A DNA stretch of 6,409 nucleotides from Luminiphilus sp. (GCA_029251065.1 JAQXEB010000243.1:1-6409), one strand, 5' to 3'; shown: positions 1 through 6,409, counted from the stretch's first letter. Program-made: numbers and translations. Notes: generated by a model from the letters alone, not told the origin.

Positions 1-11
1 GGGCGGGTGAC

Positions 12-423
12 TTAGAAGCATTACTCCACACCGATTCTAATCTCCCAAAGCGAGGCACCTTCAATGCGCGACTCCGGGCAACCGGCGTCGATGTCACTCT
101 GAGTGACATCACAGGAGAAGTGTGGCTTGTCATTAACACCCCAGTCGCCGCTTAGAAGATTGGTAACGTTATCGATAACGCCAAATCGAGGCGCCAGACC
201 TGCAAAGCGTGTGGGCTCGCCGACACAATTGGCCGTCACTCATCCTTGGCTGAACCGCTTTTTTGTTGGTATTTGGAGAGGTGTTCGAGTAGTCGACATT
301 CGCGCTTCCACCCGAGAAGAGACCCGCCGCACCATTAAGTGTCATGCCGTCATTCATCTCGTGGGCCCCGTCAATCTGTGGTACCCGAAGATACGTTGCT
401 GCATTGGGGCGCCTTAAACCGCG
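12..423 (-). pseudogene. Decayed TonB-dependent receptor (Oar-like) remnant
   Basis: Two pieces of an outer-membrane receptor lie on the minus strand in different frames. The upstream piece (about 423-258) reads EMNDGMTLNGAAGLFSGG followed by SANVDYSNT. This matches the barrel segment TTVRGGIGVFSGGSPGVW near residue 645 of the intact receptor next door. The downstream piece (about 239-21) contains VIDNVTNLLSGDWGV and ends SLWEIRIGVE. It matches DIENLGNLLNDDWG and the C-terminus SVWQIQVGLRYDF of the neighbour. The FSGG and NLL landmarks are 157 nt apart here but 1083 nt apart in the intact gene, so about 0.93 kb is gone and the frame is shifted. After GVE comes TAA, then codons for Cys and Phe, then TAA at 14-12. 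This fits an ancestral GVEYRF end with Tyr changed to stop. A TAG at 426-424 closes the upstream frame, and no signal peptide, plug or start is present. No function is expected. A short expressed GTG-started 72-residue peptide (239-21) is the less likely alternative. Confidence 0.75.
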
Positions 424-563
424 CTAAACGCGCAAGTAAGTCTTAACGCTCACCGTTCAAATTACTTCGCGTGACACCGACTGCAAGTCATACGCCTTGA
501 GTTGGCTGCTTGTCATTGAAATAACGGCTCTGCTCGACCACGAGCACCCCGCCACTGGAGCGC
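424..563. other. Intergenic stretch with no recognisable gene
   Basis: All three minus-strand frames are interrupted by stops here, and I recognise no protein similarity, RNA gene or convincing promoter. It lies between the terminator of the intact receptor gene and the first recognisable piece of the receptor pseudogene. It may therefore be more heavily decayed receptor sequence, but nothing in the translation shows that. Confidence 0.5.
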
Positions 564-590
564 AAAAAAAACCCCGGCAAGCCGGGGTTT
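564..590 (-). terminator. Rho-independent terminator of the receptor gene
   Basis: On the minus strand, a near-perfect stem AAACCCCGGC / GCCGGGGTTT (590-581 pairing with 578-569, centre TT at 580-579) runs into a tract of eight T residues (571-564). The GC-rich core of seven pairs followed by a U-tract is a textbook intrinsic terminator. It starts about 25 nt after the TGA of the TonB-dependent receptor. It should also isolate the downstream pseudogene from receptor transcription. Confidence 0.92.
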
Positions 591-615
591 AGTGGGGTCA
601 GTGCGCGAGACAGAT

Positions 616-3600
616 TCAGAAATCGTATCTCAAACCCACCTGAATTTGCCACACCGATTGACTAAGCACTTCGAGGTTTCTGATACTACTGTCGCTATTG
701 AGCCGCAGGTACTCGTATTGCCCATCGTTGATAACGGCTGACGCAACGTCGCGCTCATACTCATACCGAGTACGCTCGATACGACCCCAATCATCGTTTA
801 AAAGATTTCCTAAGTTTTCAATATCAAGGAATAAACGGAAAGTGTGATCACTGTCGAAGGCCGGCAACTCCTGCTGAATCCGCAGATCGACAATACTGGT
901 CATCGAGGAATTGTCCCCATTACGAGGCGCAATACCACCGCGATACTGTGCCAGCTCAGAGCCGTTAATGTAGTCGATAAACGCCTGCTGCTGAGCAACG
1001 TCGCCACCGAAGGAAGCCGGGGAGAACAGCGGATCGCTGAGGCCATTAGGGACATAAAGCAGGTGTCCAGCGTCGTCATTACGACTCTCTCTCGCACATC
1101 GACCACCACCCACATCCAGTACGCAGTTGTTGTTTTCAGAGAAGGTGTAGCTGTAAGGCTGGCCACTGCGACGCGTGGCAAAGAGAGAAACTCTCGTCTC
1201 GTAGCCAGAAACCAACTCTTTACGCCAGTTGAGACGGAGCTTCAGTAAGTGCTCAATTTGGAAGTTCGAGATTCCCTCGCGTGGCGACTGACGATCATAA
1301 GCGGCGAAATCCGAATAGTTTGATGTCGCGGTGGACGACGTGCCGTAACCAATATCTTTCACATCTGCATGAGTGTAACTGGCAAACATGTCGAACTGAC
1401 CGAAGTTTGTGTCCCACTCTTTTGTCGCTGATAACGCGAATAAGGTACTTTCGCCACCGTCGTAAGAGCCGACGGCAATGGCCTCCGGTGCACCACCGCA
1501 GTCGTAAACACCGCGACCGTCTGGAGCAGTTGAAACCGGATTTTCACACCGCTGATCATACCAATATGATGCGTTATCCAATGTGTTGTGGAGCAGGTCC
1601 GCAGAGAAAAGCCAGCCATTACCGATGTAAGGCACGTCCATTTCATGTGCGACGCCGATACTAATCTTCGTCGTTGTTGGAATCTCAAAGTCGGGACTCA
1701 ACGCGTTGACAGACCCATCAGGCGCTTCGCTAGAAAGAGCGGTCAGGACGTCCGCAGGAATGTACTGACCCGTTGCTGCATCGGGCGATGTAGGAACCGA
1801 AACCACGCCAAAGGCGTTTGAACTGTCAGAGATTACACCGTCGTTGGAGTAGCTGTTGGAGATCCATACGCCAGGAGAGCCACCGCTGAATACGCCAATA
1901 CCGCCCCGAACAGTGGTGCTTTCAGAGGCGTACCACTTGAAAGACACTCTCGGCAAAACGACATCCAAGCCATCGATATCCTTTGTGTTAGCAAACCCAT
2001 AGCGTTGAACGAAATTATTATTAGTTCTGATGGACCCATTGCTTGCATACCGGTCATAGCGCAGACCGAAATCGACGTCGAGGTCTGCGTTAACATTCCA
2101 GCTGTCCTGAATGTAAATCGAGGTGTAGTCATAACCCCAAATAGCTCGCAAGTCATTTTCATCATTGGTAATGGCGTTGTTGTAAAGCAAGCCCGATGCC
2201 GTGGCGTTCTGCAAGTCTGCCACGCTGTCAAAAACATAGGACCCCTCGGAGTTCTGAGCAAATAAGTTGTTAACGTCTACTTCCTCACGCTCGATGCCTG
2301 CCTTCAAGAGGTGGTCACCCATCGAATACTCCGCGACAAACTTAATCTGAAAGAAGTCCTGATCAAGCTCATTGCCGTGCCGGAACCGGTCTGGGCCAAA
2401 CACCAAGTAGTTCTCATCTCCGTCTAATTCTCGTAAGAAAACGGCCATTGATGGGAACTCAGCGCCGTTGAGCGAGTCCTGCCCTGTAGCCTGAGTTGTA
2501 CTGGCGATCTTTAATTCGGTTGAAAAGTTATCAGTCCAATCACTAAAGACATGACCGATAACGCTCTCTACTTCTTCCGAACGGTCATACCACGCCGAAG
2601 ATGCCCCTAATCTATTGTCTGAAGCGAGGAAATTATTGCCGTTTTGCTCCCTAATAGTATTGCCTTTCGTCTGGATATAAGTGAGCTTAGCGCGGTGATT
2701 GTCACTGATGTTCCAGTCGATATTAGCGAGGATCTTTTCGTCTTCCGCTGGCCCCTTATTGAAGCCGCCAATATCAAAGCCCCATACGTCACTGACAATC
2801 TGAGCAACTTGAGCCACATCGTCCGACGTAATGCCGGCTTCGGTATTTAGCGCTCCGGAACCTGCAGGACCTCGTTGCAATGGAGCAACTTCCTCATATT
2901 TGTCGTAAGCGACGAAGAAGAAGAGTTTATCCTTGATGATGGGACCGCCAAGTGTCGCAACAAGAGTCTCTTCCTCGAAATTAAAGTCAAACTCATCATC
3001 ACCGTTCTTATCACCAATCATACTGTCGTCAGTAGAGTAGTAGGCCACAGAGCCTTCGAATCGGTTAGTGCCTGACTTCGTTACTGCGTTGATAGTGCCG
3101 CCAGTAAAACCGTTGTACTCCACGTCAAAAGGCGCCGTTTGTATCGACAGTGACTCAATAGCATCGTAAGAAATAGGCGAGCGCTGCGATGGATAACCAT
3201 TTGCATTCAAACCAAATCTGTCATTCAACGCGACGCCGTCGATCGTTAACGAGTTAAACCGATTATTCGCGCCGGCAATGGTCAGCTCTTTAGCGCCACC
3301 ACTCTGTACATTGACCGCGGCAAATGGATCAAGCTGAGCGGCGTCTGTGATGTCTCTATCGATTGAGATAACTTCTTGTAAGGCTTTCAGGCCGAGCGAT
3401 GTACTGAGACCATCATTACGGAAACCATCGCCACCTAGCGCCTGTCCGATCACCAACACTTCCTCTACCGCGCCGTTTGCTCGCACACTGACGGGTAAAT
3501 TAAGTGCGGAGTCCAAACTCAGATAAACATCATCAATCTTCACGTCTTTGAAGTCTGGGCCTGAAACCTCGATAGAGTAGGGACCTCCAACACGAAGGCT

Positions 3601-3822
3601 TCTCGCAGAAAACGATCCACTGGCGTTGGTGGTGGTGGTTGAAACCGTGCCTGAAGGCGTGTGCGTAATCGTAATCGACGCGTTCGCAAACAACTCACCA
3701 GTGTCGGCAGCAACGTTACCGCGAATCGACGACGTCGTCGTATTTGCAAACGCGTTAACAGACACGCCGAGCGATATTGCTATCGTTACAGCGGCGGAAA
3801 TGTACCTCAGGGACTTGGGCAT
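616..3822 (-). CDS. TonB-dependent outer-membrane receptor, Oar-like
   Basis: This 1068-residue protein is a TonB-energised outer-membrane importer; its ligand cannot be read from the sequence. Residues 1-26 form a signal peptide (basic MPKSLR, hydrophobic core, AFA cleavage site). Residues 28-118 resemble a carboxypeptidase-regulatory-like beta-sandwich, as in Oar-type receptors. A TonB-box-like EEVLVIG (120-126) precedes the plug (about 130-260), which carries TIDGVALNDRFG and NGFTGGTINAVTKSGTN. The rest is a large beta-barrel ending SVWQIQVGLRYDF, with the terminal Phe needed for Bam-dependent insertion. An acidic DKNGDDEFD stretch (271-279) and two close cysteine pairs (C759/C775, C900/C909) probably lie in extracellular loops; the cysteines could form disulphides. 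The ATG start is backed by AAAGAGG eight bases upstream. A strong terminator follows the gene. No TonB, ExbBD, sigma factor or degradative enzyme gene adjoins it. Myxococcus Oar is the named relative, but function need not be shared. The family call is secure and the substrate is unknown. Confidence 0.95.
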   Translation of the reverse strand: MPKSLRYISAAVTIAISLGVSVNAFANTTTSSIRGNVAADTGELFANASITITHTPSGTVSTTTTNASGSFSARSLRVGGPYSIEVSGPDFKDVKIDDVYLSLDSALNLPVSVRANGAVEEVLVIGQALGGDGFRNDGLSTSLGLKALQEVISIDRDITDAAQLDPFAAVNVQSGGAKELTIAGANNRFNSLTIDGVALNDRFGLNANGYPSQRSPISYDAIESLSIQTAPFDVEYNGFTGGTINAVTKSGTNRFEGSVAYYSTDDSMIGDKNGDDEFDFNFEEETLVATLGGPIIKDKLFFFVAYDKYEEVAPLQRGPAGSGALNTEAGITSDDVAQVAQIVSDVWGFDIGGFNKGPAEDEKILANIDWNISDNHRAKLTYIQTKGNTIREQNGNNFLASDNRLGASSAWYDRSEEVESVIGHVFSDWTDNFSTELKIASTTQATGQDSLNGAEFPSMAVFLRELDGDENYLVFGPDRFRHGNELDQDFFQIKFVAEYSMGDHLLKAGIEREEVDVNNLFAQNSEGSYVFDSVADLQNATASGLLYNNAITNDENDLRAIWGYDYTSIYIQDSWNVNADLDVDFGLRYDRYASNGSIRTNNNFVQRYGFANTKDIDGLDVVLPRVSFKWYASESTTVRGGIGVFSGGSPGVWISNSYSNDGVISDSSNAFGVVSVPTSPDAATGQYIPADVLTALSSEAPDGSVNALSPDFEIPTTTKISIGVAHEMDVPYIGNGWLFSADLLHNTLDNASYWYDQRCENPVSTAPDGRGVYDCGGAPEAIAVGSYDGGESTLFALSATKEWDTNFGQFDMFASYTHADVKDIGYGTSSTATSNYSDFAAYDRQSPREGISNFQIEHLLKLRLNWRKELVSGYETRVSLFATRRSGQPYSYTFSENNNCVLDVGGGRCARESRNDDAGHLLYVPNGLSDPLFSPASFGGDVAQQQAFIDYINGSELAQYRGGIAPRNGDNSSMTSIVDLRIQQELPAFDSDHTFRLFLDIENLGNLLNDDWGRIERTRYEYERDVASAVINDGQYEYLRLNSDSSIRNLEVLSQSVWQIQVGLRYDF

Positions 3823-3830
3823 TTACTTAA

Positions 3831-3837
3831 CCTCTTT
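3831..3837 (-). promoter_or_regulatory. Ribosome binding site of the receptor gene
   Basis: The minus strand reads AAAGAGG, then eight bases, then ATG at 3822. The AGAGG core and spacing are good for a Shine-Dalgarno site and fix the start that yields a complete signal peptide. Confidence 0.85.
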
Positions 3838-3899
3838 AGCGGGAAAAATTGTTGGCTAGCGGCTTTGCACTATGCGATCGTTACTCTCATGAAGCGCCA

Positions 3900-3905
3900 A
3901 TAATA
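3900..3905 (-). promoter_or_regulatory. Possible -10 element for the receptor gene
   Basis: The minus strand reads TATTAT, five of six matches to the sigma-70 -10 consensus, about 78 bases before the receptor ATG. I see no good -35 box at 16-18 bases spacing; the nearest TTGGAC is 23 bases away. This is only a candidate within the AT-richer part of the 165-bp gap. Confidence 0.25.
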
Positions 3906-3946
3906 GGGCGCACAAATTACAGAATTATGTCCAAACCAGGCCGTGC

Positions 3947-3973
3947 GATTGCAGCCTGCATTTTGCGGCAATC
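3947..3973 (-). terminator. Weak hairpin just after the OYE gene
   Basis: GATTGC at 3947-3952 pairs with GCAATC at 3968-3973. A mismatch and two further G-C pairs follow inside, giving about eight pairs around a nine-base loop. It begins some 14 bases after the OYE stop codon on the minus strand. No U-tract follows, so it is not a standard intrinsic terminator. It could be a Rho-dependent or mRNA-stabilising 3' end, or chance. Confidence 0.3.
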
Positions 3974-3987
3974 TACGGGCGCTCGTG

Positions 3988-5097
3988 TCAGTCAAGGGTC
4001 ATCAACATTGGCTTTTCAAATGCGGCCAAATGGTTGAGATCACCTCGCTCAACCACTTTGACCCAATCGGGATTAGCAATCAGCGCTCGACCGACGGCGA
4101 CCAAGTCGAAATCGCCACGCTCCAACATTGCAATCAGTCGATCAAGCGACGCGGGCTTCGCCGCACTGAAGCCCACCTCACCGGGATCCGGAATAAAGTC
4201 TGCATCAAGGCTGACACTGCCCACGGTAATGGTGGGTAAGCCGGTCAATTTCTTGACCCAACCGGCAAGATTGAGGTCACTGCCGTCGAATTCAGGCTCC
4301 CAAAATCGGCGCTGACTACAGTGAAACAAATCCACGCCGGCATCCACGAGAGGCTCAAGGAAGCCCGCGAGTGCCTCTTCGGTATGCGCAAGACGAGCCG
4401 TGTAGTCTTGTTGCTTCCACTGCGACCATCGAAGAATAATCGGGAAGTCCTTTCCGACCTCGGCGCGACAGGCGGCGACGAGCTCTGCGACAAACTGACC
4501 GCGCCCTGCCATAGAGCCACCGTAAGTGTCACCGCGGCGATTGGTGCCCTCCCACAGAAACTGATCCAGCAGATAACCGTGAGCACCGTGTATTTCGATT
4601 GCGTCAAAGCCAATGGCTTGTGAGTCGCGCGCCCCCTTAGCAAAGGCGGCAATAACATCATCAATATCGGATGTTGTCATCGTATGTCGGTTGACCTTTC
4701 CAGGGACATTCATGCCCGATGGGGCGTAGCCATCGACATCGCCTTCAGGAAGCACACCGCGCTTACGCATGCCACCCACGTGCCAAAGCTGCGGCGCAAT
4801 CTTACCGCCCTCTTGATGGACCGCATCCACAACGCGCTTCCAACCGGCGAGTCGCTCTTCCCCATGAATATAAGGAACGCCAGGATAACCGCTGGCCGCG
4901 ATGTGATCGACACAGGTGCCCTCGGTCACAATTAAACCCACACCGCCCGCCGCACGCTTTCGGTAGTACTCGACATTGCCGTCAGTGGGTGTGTTATCCG
5001 GAGACTGGTTCCGAGTCATGGGTGCCATAACGACACGGTTGCTAAGCTGAAGACCACCTACGTTGACCGGACTCAGGAGTGCGTCATGGGAGCTCAT
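3988..5097 (-). CDS. NADH:flavin oxidoreductase, Old Yellow Enzyme family
   Basis: This 369-residue TIM-barrel FMN enzyme is expected to use NAD(P)H to reduce the C=C bond of alpha,beta-unsaturated carbonyl or similar electrophiles in the cytoplasm. Family landmarks appear in order: APMTR (25-29, beside the flavin), QLWHVG (103-108), IHGAHGYLLDQFLWEG (169-184), TNRRGDTYGGS (185-195), TITVGS (289-294) and VAVGRALIANPDW (333-345, FMN phosphate loop). H170 and H173 match the substrate-anion pair, and Y175 matches the usual proton-donor Tyr. Length is normal and no domain is fused. The sixth-strand segment RWSQWKQQDYTARL (223-236) replaces the commoner R-L-S-P type and marks a proteobacterial subgroup whose substrates I cannot name. 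The frame extends to a TTG at 5115. I prefer ATG 5097 because CAAGGG lies seven bases upstream and the protein then begins MSSHDALLSPVNVGG, as relatives do. It is divergent from the CRY-DASH gene and reads towards the receptor gene. Family certain; physiological substrate unknown. Confidence 0.95.
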   Translation of the reverse strand: MSSHDALLSPVNVGGLQLSNRVVMAPMTRNQSPDNTPTDGNVEYYRKRAAGGVGLIVTEGTCVDHIAASGYPGVPYIHGEERLAGWKRVVDAVHQEGGKIAPQLWHVGGMRKRGVLPEGDVDGYAPSGMNVPGKVNRHTMTTSDIDDVIAAFAKGARDSQAIGFDAIEIHGAHGYLLDQFLWEGTNRRGDTYGGSMAGRGQFVAELVAACRAEVGKDFPIILRWSQWKQQDYTARLAHTEEALAGFLEPLVDAGVDLFHCSQRRFWEPEFDGSDLNLAGWVKKLTGLPTITVGSVSLDADFIPDPGEVGFSAAKPASLDRLIAMLERGDFDLVAVGRALIANPDWVKVVERGDLNHLAAFEKPMLMTLD

Positions 5098-5104
5098 GTT
5101 GAAA

Positions 5105-5110
5105 CCCTTG
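5105..5110 (-). promoter_or_regulatory. Ribosome binding site deciding the OYE start
   Basis: The minus strand reads CAAGGG, then seven bases, then ATG at 5097. The alternative in-frame TTG at 5115 has no purine-rich site at a suitable distance, so the shorter 369-residue product is preferred. Confidence 0.7.
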
Positions 5111-5127
5111 TTCAAAAAAGTGCGGGA

Positions 5128-5157
5128 AGCATAGACCTACTCAGCGTTTGAATGCAA
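5128..5157 (-). promoter_or_regulatory. Candidate promoter of the OYE gene
   Basis: On the minus strand TTGCAT (5157-5152) and TATGCT (5133-5128) are separated by 18 bases. The -10 matches four of six consensus bases and the -35 only three. Transcription from here would begin near 5121. That leaves a leader of about 24 bases to ATG 5097 and almost none before the TTG at 5115, in agreement with the chosen start. The match is weak. Confidence 0.3.
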
Positions 5158-5208
5158 AAAAAACAGCGGGTGAGCGTCGCGCCTTCGTCGTGGTTCAATA
5201 ACACGCCC

Positions 5209-5218
5209 CAGACGTCTG
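5209..5218. promoter_or_regulatory. 10-bp perfect palindrome, possible operator
   Basis: CAGACGTCTG is a perfect 10-bp palindrome in the 170-bp divergent region, 49 bases before the CRY-DASH start codon. Its place suits a dimeric repressor or activator site. It is a single copy with no longer symmetry around it, and I cannot match it to a known regulator. Confidence 0.2.
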
Positions 5219-5254
5219 ACTGCTACTGGCTCGAGTACAGAAGGTAAGAGACAC

Positions 5255-5258
5255 GAGG
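5255..5258 (+). promoter_or_regulatory. Ribosome binding site of the CRY-DASH gene
   Basis: GAGG lies nine bases before the ATG at 5268. The spacing is slightly long but acceptable, and the protein then starts directly with the beta-strand HLHWFRSDLRL typical of the family. Confidence 0.65.
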
Positions 5259-5267
5259 CAACATTAA

Positions 5268-6409
5268 ATGCGCCATCTTCACTGGTTCAGATCGGACCTA
5301 CGACTCAACGACAACCCAGCGCTTGCAAGTCACGCAGCCTCGGACTCACTGCTCTGCCTTTACCTGATGCCAAAGCCAAAGCCATGGTGCAACCTGACCG
5401 GCATCGGGCCCCAGCGCGAGCGCTTCCTGCGCGAATCACTGATCGCGCTTAGGAACGACTTACAGCAGATGGGTCAGGACCTGCTGGTGCTTGAGGGATC
5501 AGCAGAGTTGGTGATCCCTCACCTCGTCGAGCGTTTTGGAATCACGGAAGTCAGCGTGAGTGACCATCCGGGCTGGGAAGAAAAATGCGCTGTTGATTAC
5601 CTCACTGACAGACTGGATATACCCGTGCAAGTCCATCGCGGTAACACCCTCTTTGCCGAGCTTGACTTACCCATGACCCTGGACGACCTGCCTCTGGTGT
5701 TCTCTCCCTTTAGGCGCAAAGTCGAAAAGCTCCTGGTCAGAGGACCTCGACCAGCACTAGCGCATCTCCCCGCACCCCCGTCTGCACAGTTTGATGACAT
5801 TCCTTTGTCGAACAATAAGCCGCACCCAGGGCTGCCTATTCCAGGCGGTCGAGCAGCAGGTCTGAGACGTGTAAAACAGTTTATTTTTGATGATGAAGCG
5901 ATCACCACCTACAAAGCCACGCGTAACTGTCTCGACGGATTTGACGGGTCCAGTACCTTCTCGCCCTGGCTGGCCAACGGTAATTTGTCAGCGCGAGAAG
6001 TTGCCCATGCAATTTTCAATTTTGAGCGCGAAAACACCGCCAACGAGTCAACTTACTGGCTGTTCTTTGAGCTGCTATGGCGCGAGTTTTTCTACTGGCG
6101 CGCGCAGGCAGACGGAAAGTCGCTGTTTTCACTTTCAGGTAAAACGGGAAAGCCGAGGCGCTCGACGTTTGAGCCTCGCAACTTTGCTCGCTGGTGTGCG
6201 GGCGACACCAACCACCCGATTGTTAATGCGCTCATGCGCCAACTTGTCGCCACCGGCTGGATGAGCAATCGCGGCCGTCAAATCGTGGCGAGTTGCCTGA
6301 TCAATGAACTGGAGGGCGACTGGCGGTTTGGTGCAGCCTTCTTCGAAAAACACCTCATCGATTACGACGTCGGCAGTAACTACGGTAACTGGCAATACAT
6401 TGCAGGCGT
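5268..6409 (+). CDS. CRY-DASH cryptochrome / DNA photolyase (3' truncated)
   Basis: An uninterrupted frame of 380 codons runs off the right edge. The product is a blue-light FAD protein of the photolyase/cryptochrome family, expected to repair cyclobutane pyrimidine dimers, preferentially in single-stranded DNA as known for CRY-DASH. The N-terminal antenna domain opens HWFRSDLRLNDNPAL (5-19) and includes SPFRRKVEK. The FAD domain carries YKATRN (215-220), SSTFSPWLANGNLS (228-241), STYWLFFELLWREFF (261-275) and TGWMSNRGRQIVAS (329-342), then DYDVGSNYGNWQY (365-377). The MSNRGRQ and SNYGNW forms are DASH hallmarks. W309, W352 and W375 align by motif with the electron-transfer triad W306/W359/W382 of E. 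coli PhrB. E268 and W271 match the lesion-contacting E274 and W277. Y377 stands where CPD photolyases have a second pocket Trp, the substitution known in CRY-DASH. Perhaps 50-120 C-terminal residues lie outside the window. It is divergent from the OYE gene. The family assignment is firm; repair versus signalling is not settled. Confidence 0.95.
   Translation, partial: MRHLHWFRSDLRLNDNPALASHAASDSLLCLYLMPKPKPWCNLTGIGPQRERFLRESLIALRNDLQQMGQDLLVLEGSAELVIPHLVERFGITEVSVSDHPGWEEKCAVDYLTDRLDIPVQVHRGNTLFAELDLPMTLDDLPLVFSPFRRKVEKLLVRGPRPALAHLPAPPSAQFDDIPLSNNKPHPGLPIPGGRAAGLRRVKQFIFDDEAITTYKATRNCLDGFDGSSTFSPWLANGNLSAREVAHAIFNFERENTANESTYWLFFELLWREFFYWRAQADGKSLFSLSGKTGKPRRSTFEPRNFARWCAGDTNHPIVNALMRQLVATGWMSNRGRQIVASCLINELEGDWRFGAAFFEKHLIDYDVGSNYGNWQYIAG

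Noticed and set aside
103..417. Plus-strand open frame of 104 codons
   Set aside because: It lies opposite the receptor pseudogene, whose minus-strand translation carries clear barrel motifs. The plus-strand product has no recognisable motif and no convincing ribosome binding site.
420..432. CGCG-CTAAA-CGCG mini inverted repeat
   Set aside because: Four base pairs with a five-base loop is expected by chance and has no U-tract or repeat copy nearby.
844..1248. Plus-strand open frame of 134 codons inside the receptor gene
   Set aside because: Antisense shadow of a securely identified coding region; no motif or start site of its own.
3628..3639. Four GGT triplets (ACC on the coding strand)
   Set aside because: A short run encoding Thr-Thr-Thr-Thr in the N-terminal domain. 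Four units are too few to suggest phase variation, and slippage by whole triplets would not shift the frame.
3727..3740. 14-bp perfect palindrome CGACGACGTCGTCG
   Set aside because: It lies inside the receptor gene and results from consecutive ACG and TCG codons for a Thr/Ser run just after the signal peptide; coding explains it.
4245..4664. Minus-strand open frame of 139 codons in another frame of the OYE gene
   Set aside because: It overlaps the FMN-binding and active-site coding sequence in a different frame and has no family resemblance.
5156..5163. Run of eight A residues in the divergent intergenic region
   Set aside because: No GC-rich hairpin precedes it on either strand, so it is not a terminator. 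It could be an A-tract near a promoter, but nothing more specific can be supported.
5597..5908. Minus-strand open frame of 103 codons
   Set aside because: It lies opposite the CRY-DASH coding sequence, which is continuous and carries family motifs on both sides.

Overview
The window holds two complete genes, one gene cut by the right edge, and the remains of a fourth gene at the left edge. It looks like chromosomal DNA from a Gram-negative, light-exposed and probably marine proteobacterium, most likely a gammaproteobacterium. The reasons are the large Oar-type TonB-dependent outer-membrane receptor with a signal peptide and terminal Phe, a second decayed receptor of the same type, and a DASH-type cryptochrome. 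The taxonomic placement is inference from gene content, not from a marker gene.

Layout from left to right. At 12-423 (minus strand) lies a pseudogene of a TonB-dependent receptor. Two recognisable pieces sit in different frames, about 0.93 kb of the usual middle is missing, and a nonsense codon stands two residues before the ancestral C-terminal Phe. Bases 424-563 show no recognisable gene. A strong intrinsic terminator at 564-590 ends the minus-strand receptor gene at 616-3822, which encodes an intact 1068-residue receptor. A 165-bp gap follows. An Old Yellow Enzyme family FMN oxidoreductase lies at 3988-5097 (minus strand; ATG start preferred over an upstream TTG). A 170-bp divergent intergenic region (5098-5267) separates it from a plus-strand CRY-DASH cryptochrome/photolyase that begins at 5268 and runs off the right edge after 380 codons.

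Functionally, the receptor is a TonB-energised outer-membrane importer of unknown ligand. The OYE enzyme is a soluble FMN-dependent reductase of activated alkenes. The CRY-DASH is an FAD light-dependent protein expected to repair cyclobutane pyrimidine dimers, mainly in single-stranded DNA. The OYE and CRY-DASH genes are divergent flavoenzyme genes with a shared upstream region. A common light or oxidative-stress response is possible but not shown by the sequence. I found no new defence system, CRISPR array, RNA gene, insertion sequence or attachment site. The most informative unusual feature is the decaying receptor paralogue directly downstream of the intact receptor.
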